Below, one piece after another: positions 43,618-51,158 of a DNA stretch of 64,000 bases (the stretch's first letter is position 1; the number at the start of each line of letters is the position of its first letter). The DNA lies in NCBI RefSeq assembly GCF_900109355.1, contig NZ_FOBF01000013.1, positions 124,001 through 188,000 on the forward strand. The letters are read 5' to 3'. The DNA is from Nonomuraea pusilla (GTDB lineage: Bacteria; Actinomycetota; Actinomycetes; Streptosporangiales; Streptosporangiaceae). A model generated the notes under the pieces. It ran no database searches. It saw nothing but the letters and a program-made list of their open reading frames with translations, and was not told the DNA's origin. The position numbers and the translations under genes were made by a program.

Positions 43618-44408
43618 GGACGTTCAGCTGGGGACGCGCCCTCATGTGGGCGCTGTGCGCGCTCGTCGGCGCCTGGCTGGTCGTGCCGGTCCTCGTCGTC
43701 ATCCCGCTCAGCTTCACCGGCAAGCCGTCGCTGAAGTTCCCCCCGGACAGCTGGTCCACCCGGTGGTACGCCAACTTCTTCGGCGACACCGCGTGGATGT
43801 CGGCGCTCTGGACCTCGCTGCAGGTGGCGCTGCTCGTGACCGTGGTGGCCACCGCGCTGGGCACGGCGGCGGCGCTCGGCCTGACCCGGGCGCGCGTGCG
43901 CGGGCTCGGCGCGGCCCAGGGCACGATGCTCGCACCCATGATCGTTCCGGGGGTCGTCCTGGCGATCGGGACGTACTCGGTCTTCCTGAAGTTGCAGCTC
44001 GTCGGCTCGCTCGCCGGGTTCGTCATGGCGCACACCGTGCTCGCCCTGCCGTTCGTGGTGATCCCGATCACGGCGAGCCTGCGGGGCTTCGACCGCCGCC
44101 TGGAGAGCGCCGCGGCGAGCCTCGGCGCGGGAGGGTGGACCACGTTCCGCACGGTGACGCTGCCGCTGGTGGCTCCGGGCGTGGCGTCGGGTGCGCTCTT
44201 CGCGTTCGTGACCAGCTTCGACGAGGTCGTGGTCTCCCTGTTCATCCAGAGCCCGTACCTGCAGACCCTGCCGGTCAAGATGTACGCGAGCGTGACCAGG
44301 GAGACCGACCCCACCATTGCCGCCGCCGCCTCGATGATCATCGTTCTCACGACGACGCTCGTCTTCGCGGCCACCTTCTTCGTCGCCAGGAGGAGTCGTG
44401 TCAAGTAG
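43614..44408 (+). CDS. Polyamine-type ABC permease (PotC-like)
   Basis: The 264-residue protein begins inside the PotB-like stop codon. It has six hydrophobic segments and the coupling loop LESAAASLGAGGWTTFRTVT. SFDEVVVSLFIQSPYLQTLP is a characteristic PotC stretch. It overlaps the ATPase gene by 11 bases. Confidence 0.92.
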   Translation: MRTFSWGRALMWALCALVGAWLVVPVLVVIPLSFTGKPSLKFPPDSWSTRWYANFFGDTAWMSALWTSLQVALLVTVVATALGTAAALGLTRARVRGLGAAQGTMLAPMIVPGVVLAIGTYSVFLKLQLVGSLAGFVMAHTVLALPFVVIPITASLRGFDRRLESAAASLGAGGWTTFRTVTLPLVAPGVASGALFAFVTSFDEVVVSLFIQSPYLQTLPVKMYASVTRETDPTIAAAASMIIVLTTTLVFAATFFVARRSRVK

Positions 44409-45573
44409 TGCCATCTCACCCGATGCCAGGCCGGCGCCTGCCCCGGATGCCGGGTCCGGCCGCAACGACCTCGCAGGCCGGGGCGCCCGGATCGAGCTGA
44501 CCGGCCTGTCGAGACGCTACGGCGACTTCGCCGCGGTGGACGACATCTCGCTGGTCGTCGAGCCCGGCGAGTTCATGACCCTGCTGGGGCCCAGCGGCTC
44601 GGGCAAGACCACGACGCTCAACATCATCGCGGGGTTCGTCAGCCCGACGGCCGGGTCGCTGAAGGTCGACGGCGCGGCGATCGAGTCGACGCCGGCGCAC
44701 AAGCGCGACATGGGCGTGGTGTTCCAGCACTACGCGCTCTTCCCCCACCTCACCGTGGCCGAGAACATCGCCTACCCGCTCAAGCGGCGCGGCATCGGCA
44801 AGGCCCGGCGGGCGGAGCTGATCCGCGCCGCGCTCGACACGGTCCACCTCGGCGAGTACGGCCACCGCTACCCGCGCGAGCTCTCCGGCGGGCAGCAGCA
44901 GCGGGTCGCGGTCGCCCGCGCGATCGTCTACGGCCCGCGCGTGCTGCTCATGGACGAGCCGCTCGGCGCGCTCGACAAGAAGCTGCGCGACTGGCTGCAG
45001 CTGGAGATCAAGCGCATCCACGCCGAGCTGGGCACCACGTTCGTCTACGTCACGCACGACCAGGAGGAGGCGCTGGTCCTCTCCGACAGGATCGCCGTCT
45101 TCAACCACGGCCGCATCGAGCAGGTCGGCGCCGCGAGCGAGCTGTACGAGCGCCCGGCCACCCTGTTCGTGGCGAAGTTCCTCGGCGAGTCGACCGTGCT
45201 GCGGGGAGAGGCCACCCGTACGGGTGACGGCTCGGCGGTCGGCGTGTGCGCCCGCGCGATCCACACCCCCGGGCGGATCGAGGGCTCGCGGGCCGCGATC
45301 GTCGTCCGGCCGGAGCGGCTCGCCGTACGGCCCCGCGACCACCGGCCGGAGCCCGGCTGGAACGCGCTGCCCGCCACCGTCACCGGGGAGATCTACCTGG
45401 GCTCCAGCCGGAAACTGGAGCTGGCCCTCCCCGACGGCTCTCCCGCGCTGGTGCGGGAGCAGGCCGGGATGCTGAGCGACACGCGCGAGGGCGACGAGGT
45501 CACGCTGACCTGGCGGGCCGGAGACTCGGTGCTCCTCCCCGACGACCCCGACGTGGAGGCGGTCTTCACCTGA
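44398..45573 (+). CDS. Polyamine-type ABC ATPase (PotA-like)
   Basis: GTG 44398 follows GGAGGAG. The 391-residue ATPase has Walker A GPSGSGKTTT, Q-loop VFQHYALFPHLTV, signature LSGGQQQRVAVARAI, Walker B VLLMDEPLGALD, the H-loop THDQEEAL, and a C-terminal TOBE domain (about 290-385). Unlike the three CUT1 sugar importers in the window, this system carries its own ATPase. Confidence 0.95.
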   Translation: MSSSAISPDARPAPAPDAGSGRNDLAGRGARIELTGLSRRYGDFAAVDDISLVVEPGEFMTLLGPSGSGKTTTLNIIAGFVSPTAGSLKVDGAAIESTPAHKRDMGVVFQHYALFPHLTVAENIAYPLKRRGIGKARRAELIRAALDTVHLGEYGHRYPRELSGGQQQRVAVARAIVYGPRVLLMDEPLGALDKKLRDWLQLEIKRIHAELGTTFVYVTHDQEEALVLSDRIAVFNHGRIEQVGAASELYERPATLFVAKFLGESTVLRGEATRTGDGSAVGVCARAIHTPGRIEGSRAAIVVRPERLAVRPRDHRPEPGWNALPATVTGEIYLGSSRKLELALPDGSPALVREQAGMLSDTREGDEVTLTWRAGDSVLLPDDPDVEAVFT

Positions 45574-45581
45574 CCGCCCCG

Positions 45582-45619
45582 GATGACCGCCGGACGCGCA
45601 CGGAGCGCGCGCGGTCATC
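45582..45619 (+). terminator. Hairpin between ATPase and oxidase genes
   Basis: GATGACCGC (45582-45590) pairs perfectly with GCGGTCATC (45611-45619), just after the PotA-like stop and before the FAD oxidase. It may end or attenuate the transport transcript. Confidence 0.6.
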
Positions 45620-45650
45620 GGCAAGCACTTCACGCAGTCATGGAGTTCTG

Positions 45651-47087
45651 ATGAGTGACAACGGACTGAACGGCGTCCCCGTGACGGGGGACTTCGCCAA
45701 CGGCGGCCTCTCGTTCTGGTACCGGCAGATCGGCGTCCCCGCGCAGCGGCCTGCCCTGCCGGGGTCGCGGGACTACGACGTGGCGATCGTGGGCGGCGGC
45801 TACACCGGCATGTGGACCGCGTACTACCTGAAGAAGGCGCAGCCCGGCCTGCGGATCGCGATCCTGGAGAGGGAGTTCGCCGGGTTCGGCGCCTCGGGGC
45901 GCAACGGCGGCTGGCTGTCGGCGGAGTTCGCCGGCTCCCGCGAGCGGCACGCCGCCGCGCGGGGCAGGCAGGCCATGATCGACCTCCAGCACGCCATGTT
46001 CACGGCCGTGGACGAGGTGATCGAGGTCGCGAGGGCCGAGGGGATCGACGCGGACATCCGCAAGGGCGGCCTGATCCACGTCGCCACGAACCCGGCGCAG
46101 GACCGGCGGATGCGCTCCAACCTGGCGGCGCTGCGCACCTGGGGCTTCGCCGAGCAGGACATGCGGCTGCTCACCGCCGCCGAGCTGGCCGGGCGGATCC
46201 GGATCGCCGGGGCGCTGTCGGCCACCTACAGCCCGCACTGCGCGCGCATCCAGCCCGCGAAGCTCGCGCTCGGGCTGGCCCGCGTCGTCTCCGACCTGGG
46301 CGTGGACCTCTTCGAGGGCACCACCGTCACCGAGATCCTCCCGCGGACCCCCGGCCGGGCGGGCAGGGCCGCGGCCGTCACCGACCGGGGCACGGTCACC
46401 GCCGAGTACGTCATCCGCGCCACCGAGGGCTTCACCGCGAGCATCAAGGGACAGCACCGCCAGTGGCTGCCGATGAACAGCTCGATGATCGTCACCGAGC
46501 CGCTCCCCGACGAGGTGTGGGAGCGGATCGGCTGGCAGGAGTACGAGCTGCTGGGCGACGAGGCGCACGCGTACTGCTACGCCCAGCGCACCGCCGACGG
46601 CCGCATCGCGATCGGCGGGCGCGGCGTCCCCTACCGGTACGGCTCACGCACGGACGTGCGCGGAGCCACCCAGCCGCAGACGGTAGCCGCGCTCAGGAAG
46701 ATCCTCACCACCCTGTTCCCCGCCGCGGCCGAGGCGAGGATCCAGCACTCGTGGTGCGGCGTGCTCGGCGTGCCACGCGACTGGTGCTCCACCGTCCACC
46801 TGGACCACACCACCGGCCTGGGCTGGGCCGGCGGCTACGTCGGAAGCGGCGTCACCACCACCAACCTGGCCGGGCGCACGCTGCGCGACCTCGTGCTCAG
46901 GCGCGACACGGAGCTGACCGCGCTGCCCTGGGTGGGCCGCCAGGTACGCCAGTGGGAGCCGGAGCCGCTGCGCTGGATCGGCGTCCAGGTGATCTACTCG
47001 CTGTTCCGCGCGGCCGATCGCCGCGAGACGCGGATGGAAGGCACCTCGGCCTACGCCCGGCTGGCCAACCTCATCGCCGGCCGGTGA
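45651..47087 (+). CDS. FAD-dependent amine oxidoreductase (PuuB/DAO-like)
   Basis: The 478-residue protein has the FAD dinucleotide motif DVAIVGGGYTGMWTAYYLKK and a GASGRNGGWLSAEFAG stretch typical of DAO enzymes such as gamma-glutamylputrescine oxidase. The substrate domain has IRKGGLIHVATN and the second FAD contact WAGGYVGSGVTTTNLAGRTL. TGGAG precedes ATG 45651. It lies 77 bases after the importer ATPase and probably oxidises the imported amine or its glutamyl derivative. Confidence 0.9.
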   Translation: MSDNGLNGVPVTGDFANGGLSFWYRQIGVPAQRPALPGSRDYDVAIVGGGYTGMWTAYYLKKAQPGLRIAILEREFAGFGASGRNGGWLSAEFAGSRERHAAARGRQAMIDLQHAMFTAVDEVIEVARAEGIDADIRKGGLIHVATNPAQDRRMRSNLAALRTWGFAEQDMRLLTAAELAGRIRIAGALSATYSPHCARIQPAKLALGLARVVSDLGVDLFEGTTVTEILPRTPGRAGRAAAVTDRGTVTAEYVIRATEGFTASIKGQHRQWLPMNSSMIVTEPLPDEVWERIGWQEYELLGDEAHAYCYAQRTADGRIAIGGRGVPYRYGSRTDVRGATQPQTVAALRKILTTLFPAAAEARIQHSWCGVLGVPRDWCSTVHLDHTTGLGWAGGYVGSGVTTTNLAGRTLRDLVLRRDTELTALPWVGRQVRQWEPEPLRWIGVQVIYSLFRAADRRETRMEGTSAYARLANLIAGR

Positions 47088-47125
47088 CCCTCTCCCCTCC
47101 CCTCGGACCCTCGGAAGGACGAACG

Positions 47126-47509
47126 TTGAGCGACATGTCCGGCGCCCTGGCGCACCTCGTCGACGCGGCCCAGGCCGGGCTGCCCGCCCCGCAGCCGAAA
47201 CCGACCAGCCTGACCGGCCAGGAGGAGAGCACGCTCGTGCTCTGGGAGGCCGGCCGCGACGGCGCCGAGGCCGGGATCTGGGAGTGCGGGCCCGGCACCT
47301 TCACCGCCGTGCGGGACGGCTTCCACGAGGTCTGCCAGATCCTCGCCGGCCGCGCGACCGTGCGCGGCGACGACGGCCAGGTGGTGGAGCTGGTTCCCGG
47401 CTCCACCGTGGTGCTGCCGGACGGCTGGCGGGGCACCTGGGAGATCCACGAGACCGTGCGGAAGACGTACGTCACCGTGGCCGCCTACCGGCCCGTCCGC
47501 AGCGGGTAG
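47126..47509 (+). CDS. Small cupin protein (EutQ/ureidoglycine-hydrolase-like)
   Basis: TTG 47126 is favoured by GGAAGGAC with five-base spacing; ATG 47135 is an alternative. The 127-residue single cupin (GIWECGPGTFTAVRDGFHEV, VCQILAGRATVRGDDGQ, LPDGWRGTWEIHETVRKTYV) belongs to the DUF861-like group often found with amine catabolism. The exact function is unknown. It overlaps the convergent GPH transporter gene by 25 bases. Confidence 0.85.
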   Translation: MSDMSGALAHLVDAAQAGLPAPQPKPTSLTGQEESTLVLWEAGRDGAEAGIWECGPGTFTAVRDGFHEVCQILAGRATVRGDDGQVVELVPGSTVVLPDGWRGTWEIHETVRKTYVTVAAYRPVRSG

Positions 47510-48795
47510 AGCAGGAAGCAGGCCAGCGCCGGCACCAGGACGAGGGGGCAGGCGACGCCGAGCAGCACGCGTACGCCGGTGACCACGGTGTCGGGCTGGG
47601 CGGCGGCGCCCGCGACGTAGCCCGAGGCCGACAGCACCGCGCTGAGGACGACCGCCTGGAGCGAGGACGACCACTTGACGATGAAGCCGTTCATCCCGAA
47701 GTACATGCCTTCGCGCCGCGCTCCCGTGCGCCGCTCGTCGTCGTCGATGACTTCCGCCAGCAGGATCTCCAGGAGCATCAGGATGCCGGCGATGCCGAGG
47801 CCCATGAAGGCGGTGACGGCGACCGTGGCCGCCGTCGTCCCGGCCACCAGGAAGAACGGGAACGCCGCCGCGTAGACCGCGACCACCGCGAGCACGGTGC
47901 GGCGCGGGCCGAGCCGGCGGGTCACCCGGGCCCAGACGTACACCAGCGGGATCGCGGTGACGAAGATCGCGCCGAGGACGGCGGTGTTCGCCGAGTCGGG
48001 CTCGCGCAGGGCGTACTTGGTGAAGAACGGCAGGCTCGCCTGGAGCACCGCCACCGTGAGCTGGAGGAGGAAGCTGCCCGCGACGTACGTCACGAACGCC
48101 CGGTTGGCCAGCGTGTAGCGGATCGCCGGGAGGAGCTTCACCGTCGCGGGCGGCGCGCTCGCGGCGCTCGCGGGCGGGATGCCGCGCAGCGACAGGGCGA
48201 GGGAGCCGAGGACGACGAGGCCGAGGACGGCGCCCATGGCGCCCCAGCCGAGGCCGCCGTAGAGCAGCGGGGCCGCCGCCACGCCCGCGACCATGCCGAC
48301 GATGCCGAACATCTGGCGCCAGGAGGAGGCGGTGGCACGCGCGGCGATGCCGGTGAACAGCTCGGGGAAGAGCGCCGAGTAGTTGAGCGCCACCAGCACG
48401 AACAGCACGTCGAAGGCGAGGACGACGGCCAGGAAGTACCAGAACAGCGCCGCCGGACCCGACACCAGGGGGAACCACACCAGGACGAACGCGGCCGCCA
48501 GCGGCGCCATGCCGAACGCGATGTACGGCACGCGCCGCCCCCAGCGGGACCTGGTGCGGTCGGAGAGGTGGCCGAAGAGGGGGTTGAGCACGGCGCTGAG
48601 GACGCCGTGGACGACCATCGCGACGCCGATCAGGGCGGGATCGACGCCCAGGTGGTCGACGTAGAAGAAGGTGGCGTAGGTGGCGAAGGTCTGGGCGAGC
48701 AGCTGCACGCCGAGGTTCCCGGCCCCGTAGGAGCGGTGGGAGGCCGGTGCGGGGGGCGGCGGCGCGGCCTGCGCGGCCGGGTCGAGCGCCGTCAT
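47485..48795 (-). CDS. GPH-family glycoside/hexuronide:cation symporter
   Basis: The 436-residue protein has twelve hydrophobic segments. FGHLSDRTRSRWGRRVPYIAF is the GPH/MelB signature after helix 2, and ALNYSALFPELF and EVIDDDERRTGARREGMYFG are further family blocks. It starts inside the stop codon of the deacetylase gene (ATGA). It likely imports the glycoside that the deacetylase processes. Confidence 0.92.
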   Translation of the reverse strand: MTALDPAAQAAPPPPAPASHRSYGAGNLGVQLLAQTFATYATFFYVDHLGVDPALIGVAMVVHGVLSAVLNPLFGHLSDRTRSRWGRRVPYIAFGMAPLAAAFVLVWFPLVSGPAALFWYFLAVVLAFDVLFVLVALNYSALFPELFTGIAARATASSWRQMFGIVGMVAGVAAAPLLYGGLGWGAMGAVLGLVVLGSLALSLRGIPPASAASAPPATVKLLPAIRYTLANRAFVTYVAGSFLLQLTVAVLQASLPFFTKYALREPDSANTAVLGAIFVTAIPLVYVWARVTRRLGPRRTVLAVVAVYAAAFPFFLVAGTTAATVAVTAFMGLGIAGILMLLEILLAEVIDDDERRTGARREGMYFGMNGFIVKWSSSLQAVVLSAVLSASGYVAGAAAQPDTVVTGVRVLLGVACPLVLVPALACFLLYPLRTGR

Positions 48796-49697
48796 CGCCG
48801 TGCCGCGCGCTGCAGGGCGCGCAGGTCGAGCCAGCCGATCAGCGTGATGTCCTCGGTGTCCAGCACCTCGCGGACCTCGGGATCGGTGAACAGGTCGAGC
48901 TCGATGGCGCGCTTGGCCCAGTGCGGCATGATGGCGCGCAGCTCGGAGGTCGCCTGGAAGGGGTGGATGTACAGCTCGGTCACGCCGGGGCGGAGGGAAC
49001 GCAGCAGCTCGATCAGCTGCTCGCGCACGGCCGCGTGGTCCTCGCCTTCCGCGAGCTCGAAGGGCAGGGTCCACAGCCGGTCGATGATCTCGACGCCCTT
49101 GGCGTCGGCGAGCCCGGCGAGGGCCTGGGCGAGCGGTTCCAGCTCGGCGGGGGCGCCGGAGCCCTCCAGCGAGCGGGGCAGCCGGAAGGGCAGGCCGAAC
49201 TCGGCGCACACGTCGAGGGTCTCCTCCAGGAAGTGCCTGCCGGTGGCCAGGCCGTAGAGGCTGCCCATGTGGTTGTCGGCGTGGGAGGGGTCGAGGCCGA
49301 GGGCGATCGCCTTGCGGATCTGGTTGGCGATCTCCGCGCGCACCTCCTCCGGGTCGGCGTCGCGCTCGAAGGTGGCGCAGTCGCGGTGGAAGTGGCCGGT
49401 GTCGTCCACGAGGGAGGCGACGGAGCGGTCGCGGGTGACGGGACCCCACCGGTAGCCCTCCCATTCGCTGGTCAGCGTCAGGTGCACGCCGACGTCGTAG
49501 CCGCCCTCGACGGCCTCGGCGACGGCCGCGGGCGCCCAGGGGCAGGGCGTCATGACGGTCGCGGAGCTGATGGCTCCGGCCCGCAGGAGCGAGGTGATGC
49601 CCAGGTTGGCGGAGCGGCTCATGCCGTAGTCGTCGGCGTTGACGATGAGCAGGCGGTCGTCGGCGGAGTGGCCGAGGCGGGTGGCGAGATCGGACAT
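48792..49697 (-). CDS. ChbG/YdjC-type carbohydrate deacetylase
   Basis: The 301-residue protein has the ChbG/HpnK barrel: LLIVNADDYGMSRSANLGIT (Asp-Asp metal site), DVGVHLTLTSEWEGYRW (His), DPSHADNHMGSLYGL (His-x3-His) and ELYIHPFQATSE. Members remove N-acetyl groups from chitobiose-like or other acetylated sugars. It lies between a ROK regulator (33 bases upstream) and a GPH symporter (overlapping). Confidence 0.9.
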   Translation of the reverse strand: MSDLATRLGHSADDRLLIVNADDYGMSRSANLGITSLLRAGAISSATVMTPCPWAPAAVAEAVEGGYDVGVHLTLTSEWEGYRWGPVTRDRSVASLVDDTGHFHRDCATFERDADPEEVRAEIANQIRKAIALGLDPSHADNHMGSLYGLATGRHFLEETLDVCAEFGLPFRLPRSLEGSGAPAELEPLAQALAGLADAKGVEIIDRLWTLPFELAEGEDHAAVREQLIELLRSLRPGVTELYIHPFQATSELRAIMPHWAKRAIELDLFTDPEVREVLDTEDITLIGWLDLRALQRAARR

Positions 49698-49730
49698 GCG
49701 GCGCCTTTCCGGAGGGGGGTCGGAGGGGGG

Positions 49731-50909
49731 TCAGGGCTTGTCCGGCGGCCCCGCGGCCACGGCCGCGGCGAACACCGCGTCCCGTGCCCGCAGCCTGGCC
49801 TCCCAGAGGGCGCCCCGCAGGACGGGGTCGCCGGTCACGCCGCTCACCGACAGGGAGATCGCGAGCGGTGCCGCGTCGCGTCGCAGCACCGAGCGGAGGG
49901 GCTCGGCGAGCGCCTCGTCGCTGAAAGGCCCGCCCAGCACCACGAGTTCGGGTTCGAGGACCATCGCGATGGAGGCGATCACCAGCGCGAGCCGGTCCGC
50001 CACGCGCTCCAGGACCTCCCTCGCCCGGCCGTCGCCCGCCCTGGCCAGGGCGAACACCTCGCCCGGCGACGCGGGCAGCCCGGCCGCCGCCGCCAGCCCG
50101 AGGAACTCGGCGCCCGCCATGACGGGCTCACCGCGCCGCGTGTCGGGCCCCGGCAGGTGGCCGACCTCCCCCGCGCCGCCCGCGAAGCCCCGGTGCAGCC
50201 GGCCGCCGATCACCAGGCCCGCACCCAGCCCGTCGCCGTGCCCGAGGAGCACGAACTCGTCCACGTCCCGGCCGGCGCCCTCGTGCAGCTCGGCGACGGC
50301 GGCGAGGTTGACGTCGTTCTCCAGCCGTACGGGCATGGGCAGGGCGGCCTCCAGGGCGTGGACGAGCTCCAGGCCGGTCTCCCCGACGCTGCCTTCGGGA
50401 AGGGAGGAGGCGGGCAGCCGCACCGTCCGGTTGTCGCCGCCGACGATGGCCCGGACGCCCACGACGGCCTGCCCCACGTCGCCGAGCGCCACTCCGGCCT
50501 GCCCGGCGCACGCCCGCGCCGCCCGTACGACGGTCTCGGCGAGCCCCTCGCCCGCTCCGAGCCGGACGGCGGCGCGGGCGAGCGGCTCGCCGCGCATGTC
50601 CGTGAGCTCGGCCGTGACGCGGTGCCGTCCGGCGTCGACGCCGAGCGCGGTCGCGCAGCCCGGCCGGATGGTGAAGAGCGTCGCGGCGGGGCCGCGCCTG
50701 CCGGTGTCCACGCCCGCCTCGGCCACGACGCCGTGGGCGATCAGGCTGTGCAGGGTCTGCGTGACCGTCGTCTTGGACAGGCCGGTCGCCCGGACGATCT
50801 CGGGGCGTCCGAGCGGGCCCTGCTGCTCCACGACGTGGAGCACGGCCCGCGCGTTCAGCGCCCACAGCGCCCGCTGCGGCCCCGCCTGATGACTTTCGCG
50901 CACGCGCAC
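49731..50909 (-). CDS. ROK-family transcriptional regulator
   Basis: The 392-residue protein has an N-terminal winged helix (GPLGRPEIVRATGLSKTTVT) and a ROK sugar-kinase-like domain (LGVDAGRHRVTAEL, RLENDVNLAAVAELHEG, LLGHGDGLGAGLVIGGRLHR). The usual zinc-cysteine cluster of ROK proteins is not visible. The start is uncertain, with GTGs at 50909 and 50903. It is first of a three-gene operon with the deacetylase and symporter. Confidence 0.88.
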   Translation of the reverse strand: MRVRESHQAGPQRALWALNARAVLHVVEQQGPLGRPEIVRATGLSKTTVTQTLHSLIAHGVVAEAGVDTGRRGPAATLFTIRPGCATALGVDAGRHRVTAELTDMRGEPLARAAVRLGAGEGLAETVVRAARACAGQAGVALGDVGQAVVGVRAIVGGDNRTVRLPASSLPEGSVGETGLELVHALEAALPMPVRLENDVNLAAVAELHEGAGRDVDEFVLLGHGDGLGAGLVIGGRLHRGFAGGAGEVGHLPGPDTRRGEPVMAGAEFLGLAAAAGLPASPGEVFALARAGDGRAREVLERVADRLALVIASIAMVLEPELVVLGGPFSDEALAEPLRSVLRRDAAPLAISLSVSGVTGDPVLRGALWEARLRARDAVFAAAVAAGPPDKP

Positions 50910-51021
50910 CTCGGCTACCCAGCGTGAGTAGGTCGGAAAGTTCCCTACCGGGACCCTAGGGCCTGGCGGGCGGTTCGACAATGCCCGGGGCCCGCCGTCC
51001 TCCACCTGAGTGGCACGGTGA

Positions 51022-51150
51022 CGCCTCCCGCCTTTCGCGCTCGCAGGCGTCACCATCGCACCATCGCCTCCCGCGTCTCACGCTCGCAGGCGTCACCTTC
51101 GCACCATCGCCTCCCGCGTTTCACGCTCGGAGGCGTCACCATCGCACCGC
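51022..51150. repeat. Three 43-bp tandem repeats with internal hairpins
   Basis: Units at 51022-51064, 51065-51107 and 51108-51150 are about 90% alike. Each holds CGCCTCC...GGAGGCG-type arms (for example GTGACGCCT at 51019 with AGGCGTCAC at 51044). They lie between the glycosidase stop and the ROK start and may form a multi-hairpin terminator. Confidence 0.9.
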
Positions 51151-51158
51151 CGCCCCAG

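Noticed and set aside
51022..51150. Possible short CRISPR array
   Set aside because: The 43-bp units are contiguous direct repeats without unique spacers, and no cas gene is present.
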